From Phyto melanocephala (Eukaryota > Arthropoda > Insecta > Diptera > Rhinophoridae), in assembly GCA_941918925.1 (NCBI GenBank), contig OW799236.1, forward strand, positions 76,386,713 to 76,450,712: a stretch of DNA of 64,000 bases. The letters are read 5' to 3'. The position numbers and the translations under genes were made by a program. Positions 1-10,391 of the stretch are shown piece by piece (position 1 is the first letter of the stretch; each line of letters starts with the position of its first letter). The notes under the pieces are model-generated. The model saw only the letters and a program-made list of their open reading frames with translations, searched no databases and was not told the DNA's origin.

Positions 1-503
1 GCTACTGTCAATTGAGAGTGATATAGATCGATGATACCAACTTTTTATGGTCGAAATTAGAAGAAGTTGATCTTGACAACATTTGGTTCCAACAAAACAG
101 GACTACGTGCCACACAGCAAATGTAACAAATAAATTATTGAGAAAAAAGTTTGGAGATTCGTTTATTTCAAGAAATTGTGATATTGAATAGCCTCCATGA
201 AGTTGTAATTTAACACTATTAGACTATTTCTGGTGGGGTTATATGAAGTCATTGCTCGTTTGCTCTTTCGACATAAACCAGACTTTTGTCAAGCTTTACA
301 AGTCAATATTAAACGTGCCATTCATGACATACGACTTGATTTAGTGGAAAAATTGCTCGAAATTGGGTTCATCAAATTCGTTTTTGCACAAGAAGTCGTG
401 GAGTCGTTTAGAACTTAATTGTATCGATTGTACTTCACATTTAATAAAAAACTTTTGAAGTGTGTTTTTTTAAAAATCTTATCACTCTTATTGGAAAACC
501 TTA
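1..503 (+). mobile_element. Mariner-like transposase fragment with 3' terminal repeat
   Basis: This is the C-terminal half of a Tc1/mariner-superfamily transposase, cut off by the window start. The second catalytic block reads WFQQNRTTCHTANVTNKLL from about 82, where the usual Asp after QQ is Asn. The third block reads CNLTLLDYFWWGY from about 204, with Asn where the catalytic Asp belongs. The tail then moves to another frame (233-418, with DIRLDLVEKLLEI), so the reading frame is broken. A terminal repeat, read on the minus strand as AAGGTTTTCCAATAAGAGTG, lies at about 478-502. The same terminus starts the fragment at 22082, which confirms one family. With both catalytic Asp positions changed, the protein could not be active. 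Confidence 0.85.
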
Positions 504-509
504 TATATA

Positions 510-976
510 AAGGGTCCGCCAAATAACTTTTTTTTCTTTGAAAATGCTATAAAAAAACAGTGTAGCTTCGGCTGGGTGGCACGTAGCGCGATCCTGTTGA
601 AACCAAATGTTGCCAATATTCTCCCAATGGCCCAATTATGCATCTAGACTAAAATTCGCACCAAACAGTGACTCGTTTTGGGTGTATGGGCTTTTCAATG
701 TATGCGTGCGGGTTGTCTGTGCCCCAAATGTGACAGTTTTGCTTGTTTACATACCCGCCAAGATCAAAATAAACTTCATCTCAAAAGATGATTTTTTTGC
801 CAAAATCGGCTAAAGTAATGTCGCAATATTTCCCAGCATTGTTCAAGCGTATACACAACCATATTCGTTCAGTGAAAGGATAAAACTAATTACCTGTCAA
901 ATTTGACATGTGCTAAGTGTTACCATTCACGAAATAAGCACTAGTTGAAAATAACAACGTTAGATGGCGGACCCTT
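510..976 (-). mobile_element. Deleted mariner-like element with both TIRs and TA target duplication
   Basis: Both ends carry AAGGGTCCGCCA, at 510-521 and inverted near 965-976, each next to a TA (508-509 and 977-978). That is the Tc1/mariner target duplication. On the minus strand the interior still spells DEVYFDLGGYVNKQNCHIW (first catalytic block), then IEKPIHPKRVTVWCEF, then WFQQDRATCHPAEAT (second catalytic Asp). The N-terminal helix-turn-helix and everything after the second catalytic block are missing, and stops and frame changes interrupt the rest. It is a non-autonomous deletion derivative. It sits directly beside the element ending at 503, so two mariner families abut here. Confidence 0.85.
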
Positions 977-1029
977 TAGTATGAATTTATAATTTATTAT
1001 GCAAAATAACTAAATAAACAAATAAAACT

Positions 1030-1735
1030 TTAATGTGCATTGATATTGAACCTGAGGAAGATTATTCCAAGATGCGCTGCCAAACGCCACTTAGGTACAA
1101 GAAACTGGTTCAAAAGAATTATGATTTGTTTCCTCTGAGGGATCTGGCAAACTTAATTTTTTCAAAAATATATCGTAGCTCTTGGGAATAAATGATTTTG
1201 TGTAAAAATGCAAAAATCTATATTAAGAAGGTTATCGGACGAAACACCATAAAGTTGTGAGGAAAAATTAGAAACATGGGCACATCTTTTCAAGCCATAT
1301 TCATAATAATATTATATATAAGACATTAAACTTTCTCTTGCTTATGGAATCATAGCTCGCAGAAAGTTTACAGCCGTAAATTAAACCCGGAAGAAGATAG
1401 TATTTAGCGAGTAATTGTCTTATCCTCAAGGTCCATTAATTTAATATAATTTTGACCTACTAGTGTAATTATATGGTCTTCCCAAGTAAGAATATTATTA
1501 AAAATCAACCCAAAATTTCTGGCAACATTTAAAATCATTATCTTTTATCCATTTATCAAAATGGTAACGTCAGTACTAAATCCGAGAGTTTTCTTACAAA
1601 TTATTATGTACTTTGATTTATGAGGATTTAAACAAAGACCATTTGCATTTTCAGCAACAGATTGTACTGGGCTGCTCATGTACAACTGTACATCATCTGC
1701 GTGCATAAAAGTTTTATAGGGCAAAAGCTATTGTG
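1030..1735 (-). mobile_element. LINE reverse transcriptase fragment (Jockey-like), degenerate
   Basis: Read on the minus strand from 1735 downwards, the sequence spells the end of a non-LTR reverse transcriptase. The catalytic box is HADDVQLYMSS near 1670-1700. It is followed by NGLCLNPHKSKYIIICKK, then by a block resembling the thumb region (NFGLIFNNILTWEDHI). Near 1045-1100 the C-terminal signature AFGSASWNNLPQVQ appears. Several frame changes and stops are present, so it is dead. The WNNLP-type tail and the missing RNase H suit Jockey/CR1-like elements, but the clade is not certain. The 5' part of the RT is absent. Confidence 0.75.
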
Positions 1736-1749
1736 GCAAATAATTTGCA

Positions 1750-1935
1750 TAAAGCGAAAGAATGTTTTAAATCATGTAACAGAAAAAATAGAAAATTGCT
1801 TCAAAAAGGTTGGATTTGGTCAGTATTCTGAATGGGAAGATTAAGATGACGAGCCTCTAAATTTTTTTTAGTAATGTTGATGACAATCAAAATGTATTTG
1901 AAGCTAGCTACGAAGCATGATTAACAGCTTCTTTT
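1750..1935 (+). mobile_element. Pogo/Tigger-like transposase C-terminal fragment
   Basis: The frame starting near 1760 reads HVTEKIENCFKKVGFGQYS and continues, after a stop, with DDEPLNFFSNVDDNQNVF. The order ENCFKKxGF, an acidic stretch and then NVDDN is the usual tail of pogo/Tigger transposases after the DDE domain. A comparable tail (NFDDN) is in the larger pogo remnant at 43790-44970. The DDE core is missing, so this is a short decayed piece directly upstream of nothing else recognisable. Confidence 0.6.
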
Positions 1936-2282
1936 CAGGTTTGTATTTAAGCAGATAATGAGATTCGAACAACTGGCTTTCATATAGATAATGATACTGT
2001 TTAGCACAACTGCCTTAAATCAGAAGATCCAGTGTTAAGAGGAATGGATAGTGAGAGGGTCCTGTGGTAGGACCTATTCATCAGCCTTCCCGAAATTATG
2101 TAGAAAATTCTTTGCGAATAATAAATTTATATAAACAAACCAATAATACTACAACTGATGGTCACTACAGGTCTGTGAGCGAATTAGAGTCGTTTTGTAT
2201 TAAAAATAACAAAAAAAAACTAATTCTCAGTTACTAATTTTACTAAATTTTTATTACAATACAATTACAAATTATATTATAA

Positions 2283-3393
2283 CCCAGCCAGCAATTTTTG
2301 AAATTTAAATTCAAATTCGAGTCTTTTTTAACTCCTCAGCGCGATTAAAAATGCAGAATATGAGCTCATTTTCTGATCGTAAAAGATACTTTGTTCGGGA
2401 GAAAAGTGTCCCTAACCGCGACTCTTCTTGATGTTTTATTAACGATTCATTCTTTTAGTCAGCTTAGAGTCATTTTCGATCCCTTTTATTATGTCTATTA
2501 TAGCCTTATTCCATTTGTTTTCTAGTCATTTATTAGTCTTCTTTCTCTTTGATCCTTTGTGATCCTTTTTCGAGTCTTTTATCAGTCGTATTTCTGAACG
2601 CTCACGAGCCATTTTTGAGTAATTTTTTGGTTGTTTTCTTATTTTTTAGTAGTGTTTTTATAGTCATTTATGAATGTTTTTTGAATCATTTATCAGTCGA
2701 ATTGCTAATCGGATTTGACTCTTTTTCTAGGTTATTACAGTAAAATTTCTTATTCCTACGATCACACTGACGTAATTTCTACAAAAAGAACTTGATTTTG
2801 TTCATTATTCTTTAACTGCGTGGTGGTAGTAGAATAAGCAAAATCGAGTAAATTTTAAAAATCACAGCCATATAAACCTGGGGTAACATTAAATAAAAAT
2901 ATATTTAATTCATATTCATTTAATGTATTTACATTTACATTTCACAATTAAACGATGTGCACACCTCGATATTACTTTTATAAATGAACAAAATATAACT
3001 TTTCGATATTTCTTGATTACGCAAAAATTGTCCTGTTATACTTAAGAAAAAGCAGTGTTTATCTATAATGATCACAGAATGCAAAAAATAAGCATATTTC
3101 AAACACCCACATGATCTGTTTTCGATCAATCGGTTTTAAATCTTCCAGATGCGCCAAATATATTAATAAATAACGGATATAACACTCACAAACGCTTGGT
3201 TGATCGATTTGCGATTGCAATACAATTTGTTATTGTATTTTAAATCAAACTCTTTTTAATCAATAACGCGAATCATTTTCGAGTCCTTTTTTAATCGCGT
3301 AAGTGACTAATCAGTTTTTGATCACCGAAAGTACTCAAAAAAGACTCATCATGGCGATTTTTTTAAAAAACAGTCATCTAAATGCTAGCTGGG
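2283..3393. mobile_element. Non-autonomous TIR element, about 1.1 kb, superfamily unknown
   Basis: The left end is CCCAGCCAGCAATTTTTGAA at 2283. The right end read in reverse is CCCAGCTAGCATTTAGATGA, ending at 3393. Both sides carry many short subterminal motifs of the type GAGTC, GACTC or AGTCATTTTTGAGTC, especially at 2450-2730 and 3260-3350. Repeated subterminal motifs of this sort are often transposase-binding sites. I find no coding remnant. The flanks (ATTATAA on the left, AATTTAA on the right) do not give a clean target duplication, so the superfamily stays open. Confidence 0.55.
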
Positions 3394-3404
3394 AATTTAA
3401 GTAA

Positions 3405-3528
3405 CCGAGATGAGTAACAAAGACCATTTGCCGTTGTAGTGGAACAGACCAGAGCCTCTGGCATGAATTGAACCCGCAACCCCAGACTGATAGACTAGTG
3501 CACTACTTACTAGTCCACCGAGACACCA
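3405..3528 (-). mobile_element. tRNA-derived SINE, copy 1, truncated
   Basis: On the minus strand it reads GGTGTCTCGGTGGACTAGTA followed by a tRNA-like body and a degenerate Pol III B box (GGGTTCAATTCA). The same head and body recur at 6978, 45692 (minus) and 53914. The 3' tail is short compared with the other copies. It lies immediately beyond the TIR element that ends at 3393. Confidence 0.7.
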
Positions 3529-3639
3529 TTTTCAGAGTACATATTTTACCTTACTGTTACTTTAATTTGATTTCATATACATACTAAGATATGCAGTTGT
3601 CAGGTAGCACCTGTTTCAAATACAAATCGTGCATACTTG
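3529..3639. other. Unassigned AT-rich sequence
   Basis: I see no reading frame, repeat or RNA signal here beyond low-complexity AT sequence. Confidence 0.5.
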
Positions 3640-3806
3640 TTTGCAATTAATTTTTTTTCTATAACGGATTCACCGTAAGTTGAAATTTTTTTTGAGTAGT
3701 TTTTTAAGTTATGAAATTTCGACTATAAAATTATTTAATTTTAAAAAGATTTTGACAATATTTTTCTTTTTTGTTTGTTAAAAAGATTTCAACAATATTT
3801 TTTTTT
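3640..3806. repeat. Probable terminal part of a family C element
   Basis: The stretch ends with an AATATTTTTTTTTTCTGTG motif, like the right end of the element at 26084-27555 and the left end (inverted) of the one at 61507-62466. The interior is AT-rich and only loosely similar, so the assignment rests mainly on the terminus. Confidence 0.35.
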
Positions 3807-4710
3807 TCTGTGTACGTATGTATATAGATATGGTATATATATTAATAAAGGTACATATGCTTATGAATTATTACAACATTTTTAGTAATAGCAACAGTAG
3901 TAACAACAATTATGCATAATCATTGTGTATTAAAGAATAAAAGTTCATATCCTTGACATTCTATTACTACATGGTATTTATTTATATTTCATATATACAG
4001 TGACAAGCAAATCTACCATAAGAATGTGTGCATGTGTTAGAAAAACATTTAAATTTTTGTCAAGTCATTCTCAGAACAACAGCTAAACACAGATTTAATT
4101 TACTTAACTGAAAAATCAAATTCTTTCTTTTGAATATTTAGGTCAGTGGGTGTAAAGGTTAAATTATACAGTGAAATTAAATTTCAAAGAAGACTTATCG
4201 AATTTTATTAAATTTTAACTTAACTTTAGCTGTACATCTTAAAGGTATTTAAAAATATTCTTTCCAGTATTTATTTGACGGACAAATATTAATCGAAAAA
4301 TAAACGAACAGAAAACAAGTTGTCTCTTTTGACCCAACTATATTTGAAACTGTCAAGCCGTTTTTACATCAATGTAGTAGCAATGTTGGTACATAACATG
4401 CAAAGTGACTATTCAATAAACATTTTAGCCAAATAAATATTTATCTATGTATATCCAAAGTCGATTAATCGGCCTAACCGTATACTTTTTCACATCACTG
4501 CATGAGTATATTATTTTAACAATAAAAACCATTCGTGGCAGTCTTAAATTTGTAATTATTTACGTTTGTTTGTATGTGTCAGTTATAATAGTAATCTACA
4601 TTTAAATACAATGACAAAAGCATAAACACACTTATGCACACTCATAGACAAAAATACACCTAAAGTCTTATAAAAGTTTTCATGTAAAAGAACAAAAAAA
4701 CAAGTAAGAG
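3807..4710. other. AT-rich non-coding stretch
   Basis: No supported gene. The sequence is AT-rich with short ATAC-type repeats. The only longer reading frame near the end (minus, 4583-4888) runs into a family A repeat and has no recognisable content. Confidence 0.5.
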
Positions 4711-5504
4711 CGCTATATTCGGTCGTGCCGAATCTTATATACCCTTCACAATGTGTAGTCATGCAATAACAGTAGTTTGTGTCACCATTCATCCCATATG
4801 AAATACGTACATACATATAAAAACATACATATATAAAAACGTCCCATTGTAAAATTAAAAATTCACGTATGTATGTTAAAAAAACCAAAAAAAAAAAAAT
4901 AAAAAAATAATTTAAAAAAAATTAAAAAAAAAAGTTTTAAAAAAAATTATTATATATATAATATATATAAAACAAAAAAAAAAAAAAATAAAAAAAAATA
5001 ATAATAAAAATATAAATAATATATTAAATAAAAAATAAAAAAAAAAATAAAAAAAAATTTAAAAAAAAATTTTTAAAAAATTAAAAAAAAAATTTTTTTG
5101 GCTCCGCTGGGATTTGATGCCACGTTTTCTCTAACCAGTATACACGTTTGTATGTATGTCTGTTGTTGTTGTAATGTTGTTTTTGTGAAAAAAAAATCGA
5201 GGTGGTCGTGGGTTTTTGCTAATATCTCAGTTGTTTATGTACCGATGTTTCTGATTTTCAATACCGATCTACTCCCGAATATTTCTAATATTTTAATACC
5301 TTACCCGGGTCCAACCTATGTCGGGGGGCTTCGAAAAGTTGATTTCAACATACACACGGACAGACTGACAGAGCTTAATCGACTCCCCTATTCATAAGAT
5401 TTCAGAAAATATATACTTTATGGGGTCGGAAATGAAAATTGTAGAAATTTCACACGGAATGACAAACCTATATATACCCTTTATCACTGTGTGAAGGGTA
5501 TAAA
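4711..5504 (+). repeat. Family A dispersed repeat, copy 1
   Basis: It begins with the hairpin-forming ATTCGG-TCGTG-CCGAAT and a TATATACCCTTCAC motif, and ends with GTGTGAAGGGTATAA. The middle (about 4880-5098) is almost pure A/T. After that come AGTATACACGTTTG, a TTGTTGTTGT run, and the block GGGGTCGGAAATGAAAATTG that recurs in most copies. I see no protein-coding content. At least ten other copies or pieces lie in this window in both orientations. The type of element is unknown. Sequences of this style are widespread in fly intergenic DNA, and the end hairpin might suggest a rolling-circle element, but that is inference. Confidence 0.7.
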
Positions 5505-5934
5505 AAAAACGGCAAAAGGAAATAGAATAAATAGAGAACGACAAGAACCAGAACGGTAAAGGTTGTACAAAACAAATGTCATGTTTTAAAGCACAACTAA
5601 TAAATACATACAATTTAAAATGTAATAATAACACACATAAATACTAGAACATTTAAATTTACATACATACATACATGCATACAAATGTACATAAAAACAT
5701 ACACTGTGCAGTCGCACACACTTGGCAGCACATAAATGAATTAACATGCTTGAAATCGGATTTTTGCTACATCACATAGGAAGGTAAGTGTAAAATTTCC
5801 TATAATAAAATTAATAAATTTGTGAATTCGCTTAATATTTTCCATTAAATATAATGAAATAAAAAAATTTAATAAAAATAAATGAAAAATTTATTAATAT
5901 TAAAAAAATAAATAATATGTATATGTATCAAATA
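5505..5934. other. Spacer between two family A copies
   Basis: No supported gene. It contains a short (CATA)n run near 5661-5675 and AT-rich sequence. Confidence 0.5.
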
Positions 5935-6297
5935 AAATAAAAAATAAAAAAAAATTTTTTTGGCCCTACCAGTATACACGTTTGAATGTATGTTGTTGTT
6001 GTATGTTTTTGTTGTAAAAAAAACGAGGTGGGCGTGGTTTTTTTCCTCATTTCTCAATTGTTTATGTACCAATGTTTCTGACTATCAATACCAATCTACG
6101 GCCGAATATTTCTGATATTTTAATACCTCACCCGGTGCAGGCGATGTCGGGGAGCTTCAAAAAGTTGATTTCATCACACACACGGACGGACGGACGGAGA
6201 GCTTAATCGACTCCCCTTTTCATAAATTTTCAGAAAATACATATTTTATGGGGTCGGAAATGAAAATTGTAGAAATTTAACACGGAATGACAAACTG
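5935..6297 (+). repeat. Family A repeat, copy 2, 5' truncated
   Basis: It matches the second half of copy 1 closely: the TTTTTTTGGC start, AGTATACACGTTTG, TTGTTGTTGT, GAGGTGGGCGTGG, CACACGGACGGACGG, and GGGGTCGGAAATGAAAATTG to AATGACAAACT. The hairpin end and the terminal GTGAAGGGTATAA are missing. It lies in tandem with copy 1, about 430 bases downstream, in the same orientation. Confidence 0.75.
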
Positions 6298-6977
6298 AAC
6301 TCGCAGGATTTTAAATTTGAATTGGAAATATCTTAGAAATTACATTGATGGGACTGACCTCTTGACTTCATAGAGATATTAAAGGAATTGTGATTATAGC
6401 TTTTTTTCGAGTATTTTATTTCATTAGAGCTCACAACTTGCCAACTAGGCATACGTGTACACCAGCCATTTTTTTAGACTTTTATTGCACTTTTATTGCA
6501 AAGTAAAATTATACCCTACGATTTTCAAAATACACTAATGCAACAAGACCATTTGCACAAGATTGTGCAAATATGTACATATACCATTTTTAGCAATTTA
6601 AAACAAGCTATAAACATACGCTTTTCGTTAAATAGAAAATTTTCCATAATTGAAAAAGAAACTCTCTAATAAAAAATGTAAAAAAAAAATAATGTTAAGA
6701 GAAAATTTATTCAATATATTATATTAAAATTTTTTTTTTTCGTTTTTCTTCATATTTAAAAAAAAAAAATTTTTTATTAATTTATTGTAATTCAAATAAA
6801 AGTACGTTTAAAAATGTTTTCTAATTAACTTTAATTAATAACAAACTTATCAGAATTTAAATCTATTAGCATATATTTTATATTAGATAGATTTATTGCA
6901 CCTCATATGTAAATTGAGAATTTATATAAAAAAATTATAAACAAAACCTTTTTAACAAACCTAAATTTTTCAAAAAT
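6298..6977. other. Unassigned AT-rich stretch
   Basis: No gene, terminal repeats or RNA signals were found. Long A and T runs occur around 6677-6775. Confidence 0.5.
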
Positions 6978-7172
6978 GGGGTGCCCCAGTAGACTAGTCA
7001 ATAGTATGCTGGTCTGCTAGTCTGGGGTTTGCGGGTACGATTCACGCCAATGACTTCAGACTAGTCTGTTTCATTTTCTATTCTTACTATTGTATTCAGG
7101 TTTCGAAAAGGGATCAAATGAGCTGTGCACCACAGCTGCCTGTTCTACCTATCAACCTACCTAAATGTATCA
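6978..7172 (+). mobile_element. tRNA-derived SINE, copy 2
   Basis: It starts GGGGTGCCCCAGTAGACTAG (A-box region) and continues to a B-box-like GGGTACGATTC about 55 bases later. The body and the tail (TGTTCTACCTATCAACCTACC) match the copies at 45517-45692 and 53914-54088. TCAAAAAT before the element and TCAAAAGT after it are a possible imperfect target duplication. A tRNA-like head with both Pol III boxes and a shared tail defines a SINE. The B box here carries one substitution relative to GGTTCGATTCC. Confidence 0.75.
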
Positions 7173-8901
7173 AAAGTTATCTATAAATAGGCGCTAGACT
7201 AAAATATATTTTGAAAATTATTAAGATCTTTTAAAGGATTTCTTTAAAGTAAGAAATATTAAGGACACACAAACTATTTATACCAAAACAAATTTCCTTT
7301 ATCCCTGTTCGACATTTCCGTACTAGCAGTAGTTAGTTCACTTACGTCTGTGTCTTTATTTTTGTGCGTGTCCAATGTACGTGTCTATGGATATTATAAA
7401 AGCTACAACGACAATAATAATAATAACAAAAAGCAAAAGCCGTATAAAATTACAAAAACATTAAATTACAACTAAATAAACATGATATTCAAAAACATCT
7501 ACATTTAGACAAACATAAATACACAAACAGATAACGACAAGACACATACACAGATATTTTAACAGGGATATTTTAATATGCCAAATGTGTGTGATTGTAG
7601 CATGGCTAACATACATACATACATACATTCTTGTCTAGAAATTTGTTTTCTAAGGATAACAACAAAATAATTTAGTATTGTATATTCTATACATATAAAT
7701 AGAACAGAATCTGAAAATAATACGAAATAAAGTAATGAAAATGAAAATAATAATAAAATAATAACACTCCTCTCTTTTCAATTTTACTTATAACGTTATT
7801 ATATGTATGTATGTAAGTATTACAGGCCTAAATGGGCAAATACGACAACAACAACAAAACCTATTTCGAAATAGACTCTCATATAAATTAGAGATGCCAA
7901 AAGCGAATGGATTTTACAAATCGGGATTTTGGGAGTTATTTTAATAATAAAAATTTAATTAAATTTTCATATCATTAAATTTAAATCGTTCATGGGAGCA
8001 TTTACTTCAATAGTCATTTTATTATTTGTTTATTTTATTTTAAATTCTAATATTGTTTTATCACGTAATTTTACATAAATTTTAATCGTCCGATATATAA
8101 AGGGTGTTTGGTTTAGAGGCGGAGTACTTTAAATTAAAAGAAAAAATTGTTAATATATAAAAATTAGCTGATGTTATGTCATTAATAATTCCAGCCGTGT
8201 TTACGTTGCGGCTGGCTCGGCTGCAGTGCATTGTAAAACTAAAATTTTTGAAAATTTGTTAAGCATTTTTTGTTAAATATTCCTAGTTTATTTGTAAAAG
8301 CCATTGACTTTATGTAACTTCGACGAAAAAAATCCAGTTGACTAGATGATGTCAAGCAAAAAAGCGTTCAAAAAATGTTTCCAGTATTTGATTCGGTGTT
8401 CGTTCTCTTTCAGCTTATATCCTTTAACACATGTATCTTATAGCGCTGAACAGAATATTGCTTTCTACTGTAAACGAACAAGTTCAGAGAATTTGAAGTT
8501 AAGCAATACACATTGGCGTAGCTTTCAATTTTTCCTTGGGGTGGGGGGTGTCAGAAGCTTTAAAAAATTTCGTGTTCGTTTCGGTATTGATCAATTGAAT
8601 TAATTGTATGACAGCAAATGTTCTATATTTTTTTGTTTTTTTTACCCCCATATAATAGGCTTCAGTAATATATATCCCTTTTCAACCAAATTTTATTTAA
8701 TCAAGCAAAATTATAACGTTTCCATCCCTGGTATACGAATCCGCCTTGGCAGACAACATTTACCTAAAAAGTGTTTTTGTTGTATTAATTCGCTATTGCA
8801 TAAATAAATCTGCATTAATATGCCTGATGGACTGTTGTAATTCTAAATTAATTATGGCTTTAGTATGAGTATTTCCATTTTAGAAAATTTTTTTCAGATT
8901 A
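7173..8901. other. Unassigned stretch with a CATA microsatellite
   Basis: No supported gene. A short (ACAT)n run lies at 7609-7628. At 8101 a TATAAAGGGTGTTTGG motif looks like one mariner-type terminus, but I found no partner. Reading frames at 8346-8603 and 8604-8807 have no recognisable domain. Confidence 0.45.
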
Positions 8902-9258
8902 CACTGCTCGACAAAAAATCATTTTTTGTCTTCCCGTTAATTAAAACTATGTGGACTATATGGATTTTGATGCGCTGAACTCAAATCCGTTGTCGGTTTT
9001 TTTTTCCATCAGATCGGGATTTTTTTATGGGCGTGACATATTTCATCCTAACTCGAGAACCATAATTATTAACAAAAATTTTGTGTTATTTTAAATAAAT
9101 ATAGAGGCTCTAAATGTTTTAATTTTTTAATTTGCCACGCCCATAAAAAAAACCCCGATCTGATGGAAAAAAACCGACCACGGATTTGAGTTCAGCGCAG
9201 CAAAATCCATATAGTCCACATAGTTTTATTTAATGGAAGATTTTGCTGCTGAGCAGTG
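8902..9258. mobile_element. Foldback element with arms of about 130 bp
   Basis: The left arm (8902 to about 9038) and the right arm (about 9124-9258) are inverted copies. The outer ends are CACTGCTCG and GAGCAGTG. Shared inner blocks include ACTATGTGGACTATATGG, GCGCTGAACTCAAATCCGT and CCATCAGATCGGG. The loop is only about 85 bases. The arms differ by scattered substitutions and small indels. No transposase is encoded. Transcription across it would give a long hairpin RNA. The superfamily is not clear from the ends, and no definite target duplication is visible. Confidence 0.8.
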
Positions 9259-9429
9259 TTATTTGTAGTTAAAAATAGACTTTTCGAAAATTATTTAAAA
9301 AAATCCAAAAATTTTTATTTGTGTATTCTACTAAGTTCTAAATTTTTGGTGATTGGCATCCTCTATAATTATATATGTAAATTGTAATTGTGCACACAAG
9401 TATAGTGTTGGTTTAAACGTTTATGTAAA

Positions 9430-10391
9430 AATTACCCAGTAAATCAAATAAGAAGAATACAGAATGATTAAAAACTTTGCATTCAAAGATGTATTAAAAA
9501 TACTCCCTAAATTAAGTTTATCTCAGTAAAAAAATAACTTTTTATTTTAAAATAAAAGCACCTACTTTTTGAGAATTGTTAATAAGACATGTTACGATTA
9601 AGTATGTATTAAAATATCTGTTAAATACCCCCACAGCTCTTTTCCTGGAATTTTCTATGCATTTTTTACAAAGATTTGACCGTATCTCATCGATGACAGG
9701 TTTGGTTACGAATTTTAAATTAAGAATAGTTTCTGAATAATTCGTATCCTCCCGAGATTTCACAAAACCATGAAGAAAAAAATTGCACGGCGATAAATCG
9801 CATGATCTTGGTGGCCAGATGACTATAACAAATGCTGACAATTCGGCCTAATCTTAAAAAAAGGGAGGTCCTAACCAATAGCCGTACCAAATAGTAGCGT
9901 ACTGCAGGTGCATTTGTTTTCCATGGATTGCATGAAGATTTTCTGAGCCCCAAATTCGACTAGAAAAATACACTTCATGGAAGAAGGTGACTTTTTTGAA
10001 AAACTGGCATTGCTATCACTGCACCCCATTACTGTTTTGGCTTCCTGAGTAAGGCGAATGCCGAATTTATATTTTCGGATTTTCGACGACACTCTCGTTT
10101 ACAACTGAGATGTTTTCAAAGGATCGACCAGTACGTTGACTCATTGGACTCTAACTGCTCATAACTAACCCATAATCATTTTCTCAACTGAAAATTCTGC
10201 GAAGCTTGCTAGCATTCTCAGCACAACATTTTTGTAACAAGTTTTCACAATTATAACGCGTTGTTCTTTCGTAAAGTACTATATTTTTAGCAATTAAAGC
10301 AAAAATATGTGACAGCTGGCAAATTTACAAGTTGCTTAAAAAAAAAAAAAATTAAACTAAGTATTAAAAGTGCAATCTTACTGGGTCATCC
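9430..10391 (-). mobile_element. Degenerate mariner-like element
   Basis: On the minus strand the order is: RTGRSFENISVV near 10105-10135 (end of the N-terminal helix-turn-helix region), ENLHAIHGKQMHLQYATIW near 9885-9945 (matching the ENPHxxxEKPxHPxxVTVWC block), and WPPRSCDLSPCNFFLHGF near 9770-9820 (third catalytic Asp). These sit in different frames separated by stops, and part of the core, including the second catalytic block, is deleted. TACCCAGTAA at 9431 and the inverted TTACTGGGTCA near 10379-10389 may be its terminal repeats. The tail after the third Asp is unlike the other copies in detail. Confidence 0.75.

Noticed and set aside
5746..5784. ATG frame MLEIGFLLHHIG ending at GTAAGTG
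   Set aside because: Only 13 codons, in a spacer between two repeat copies, with no other support.
8101..8130. TATAAAGGGTGTTTGG, similar to mariner termini
   Set aside because: No second terminus and no transposase sequence nearby.
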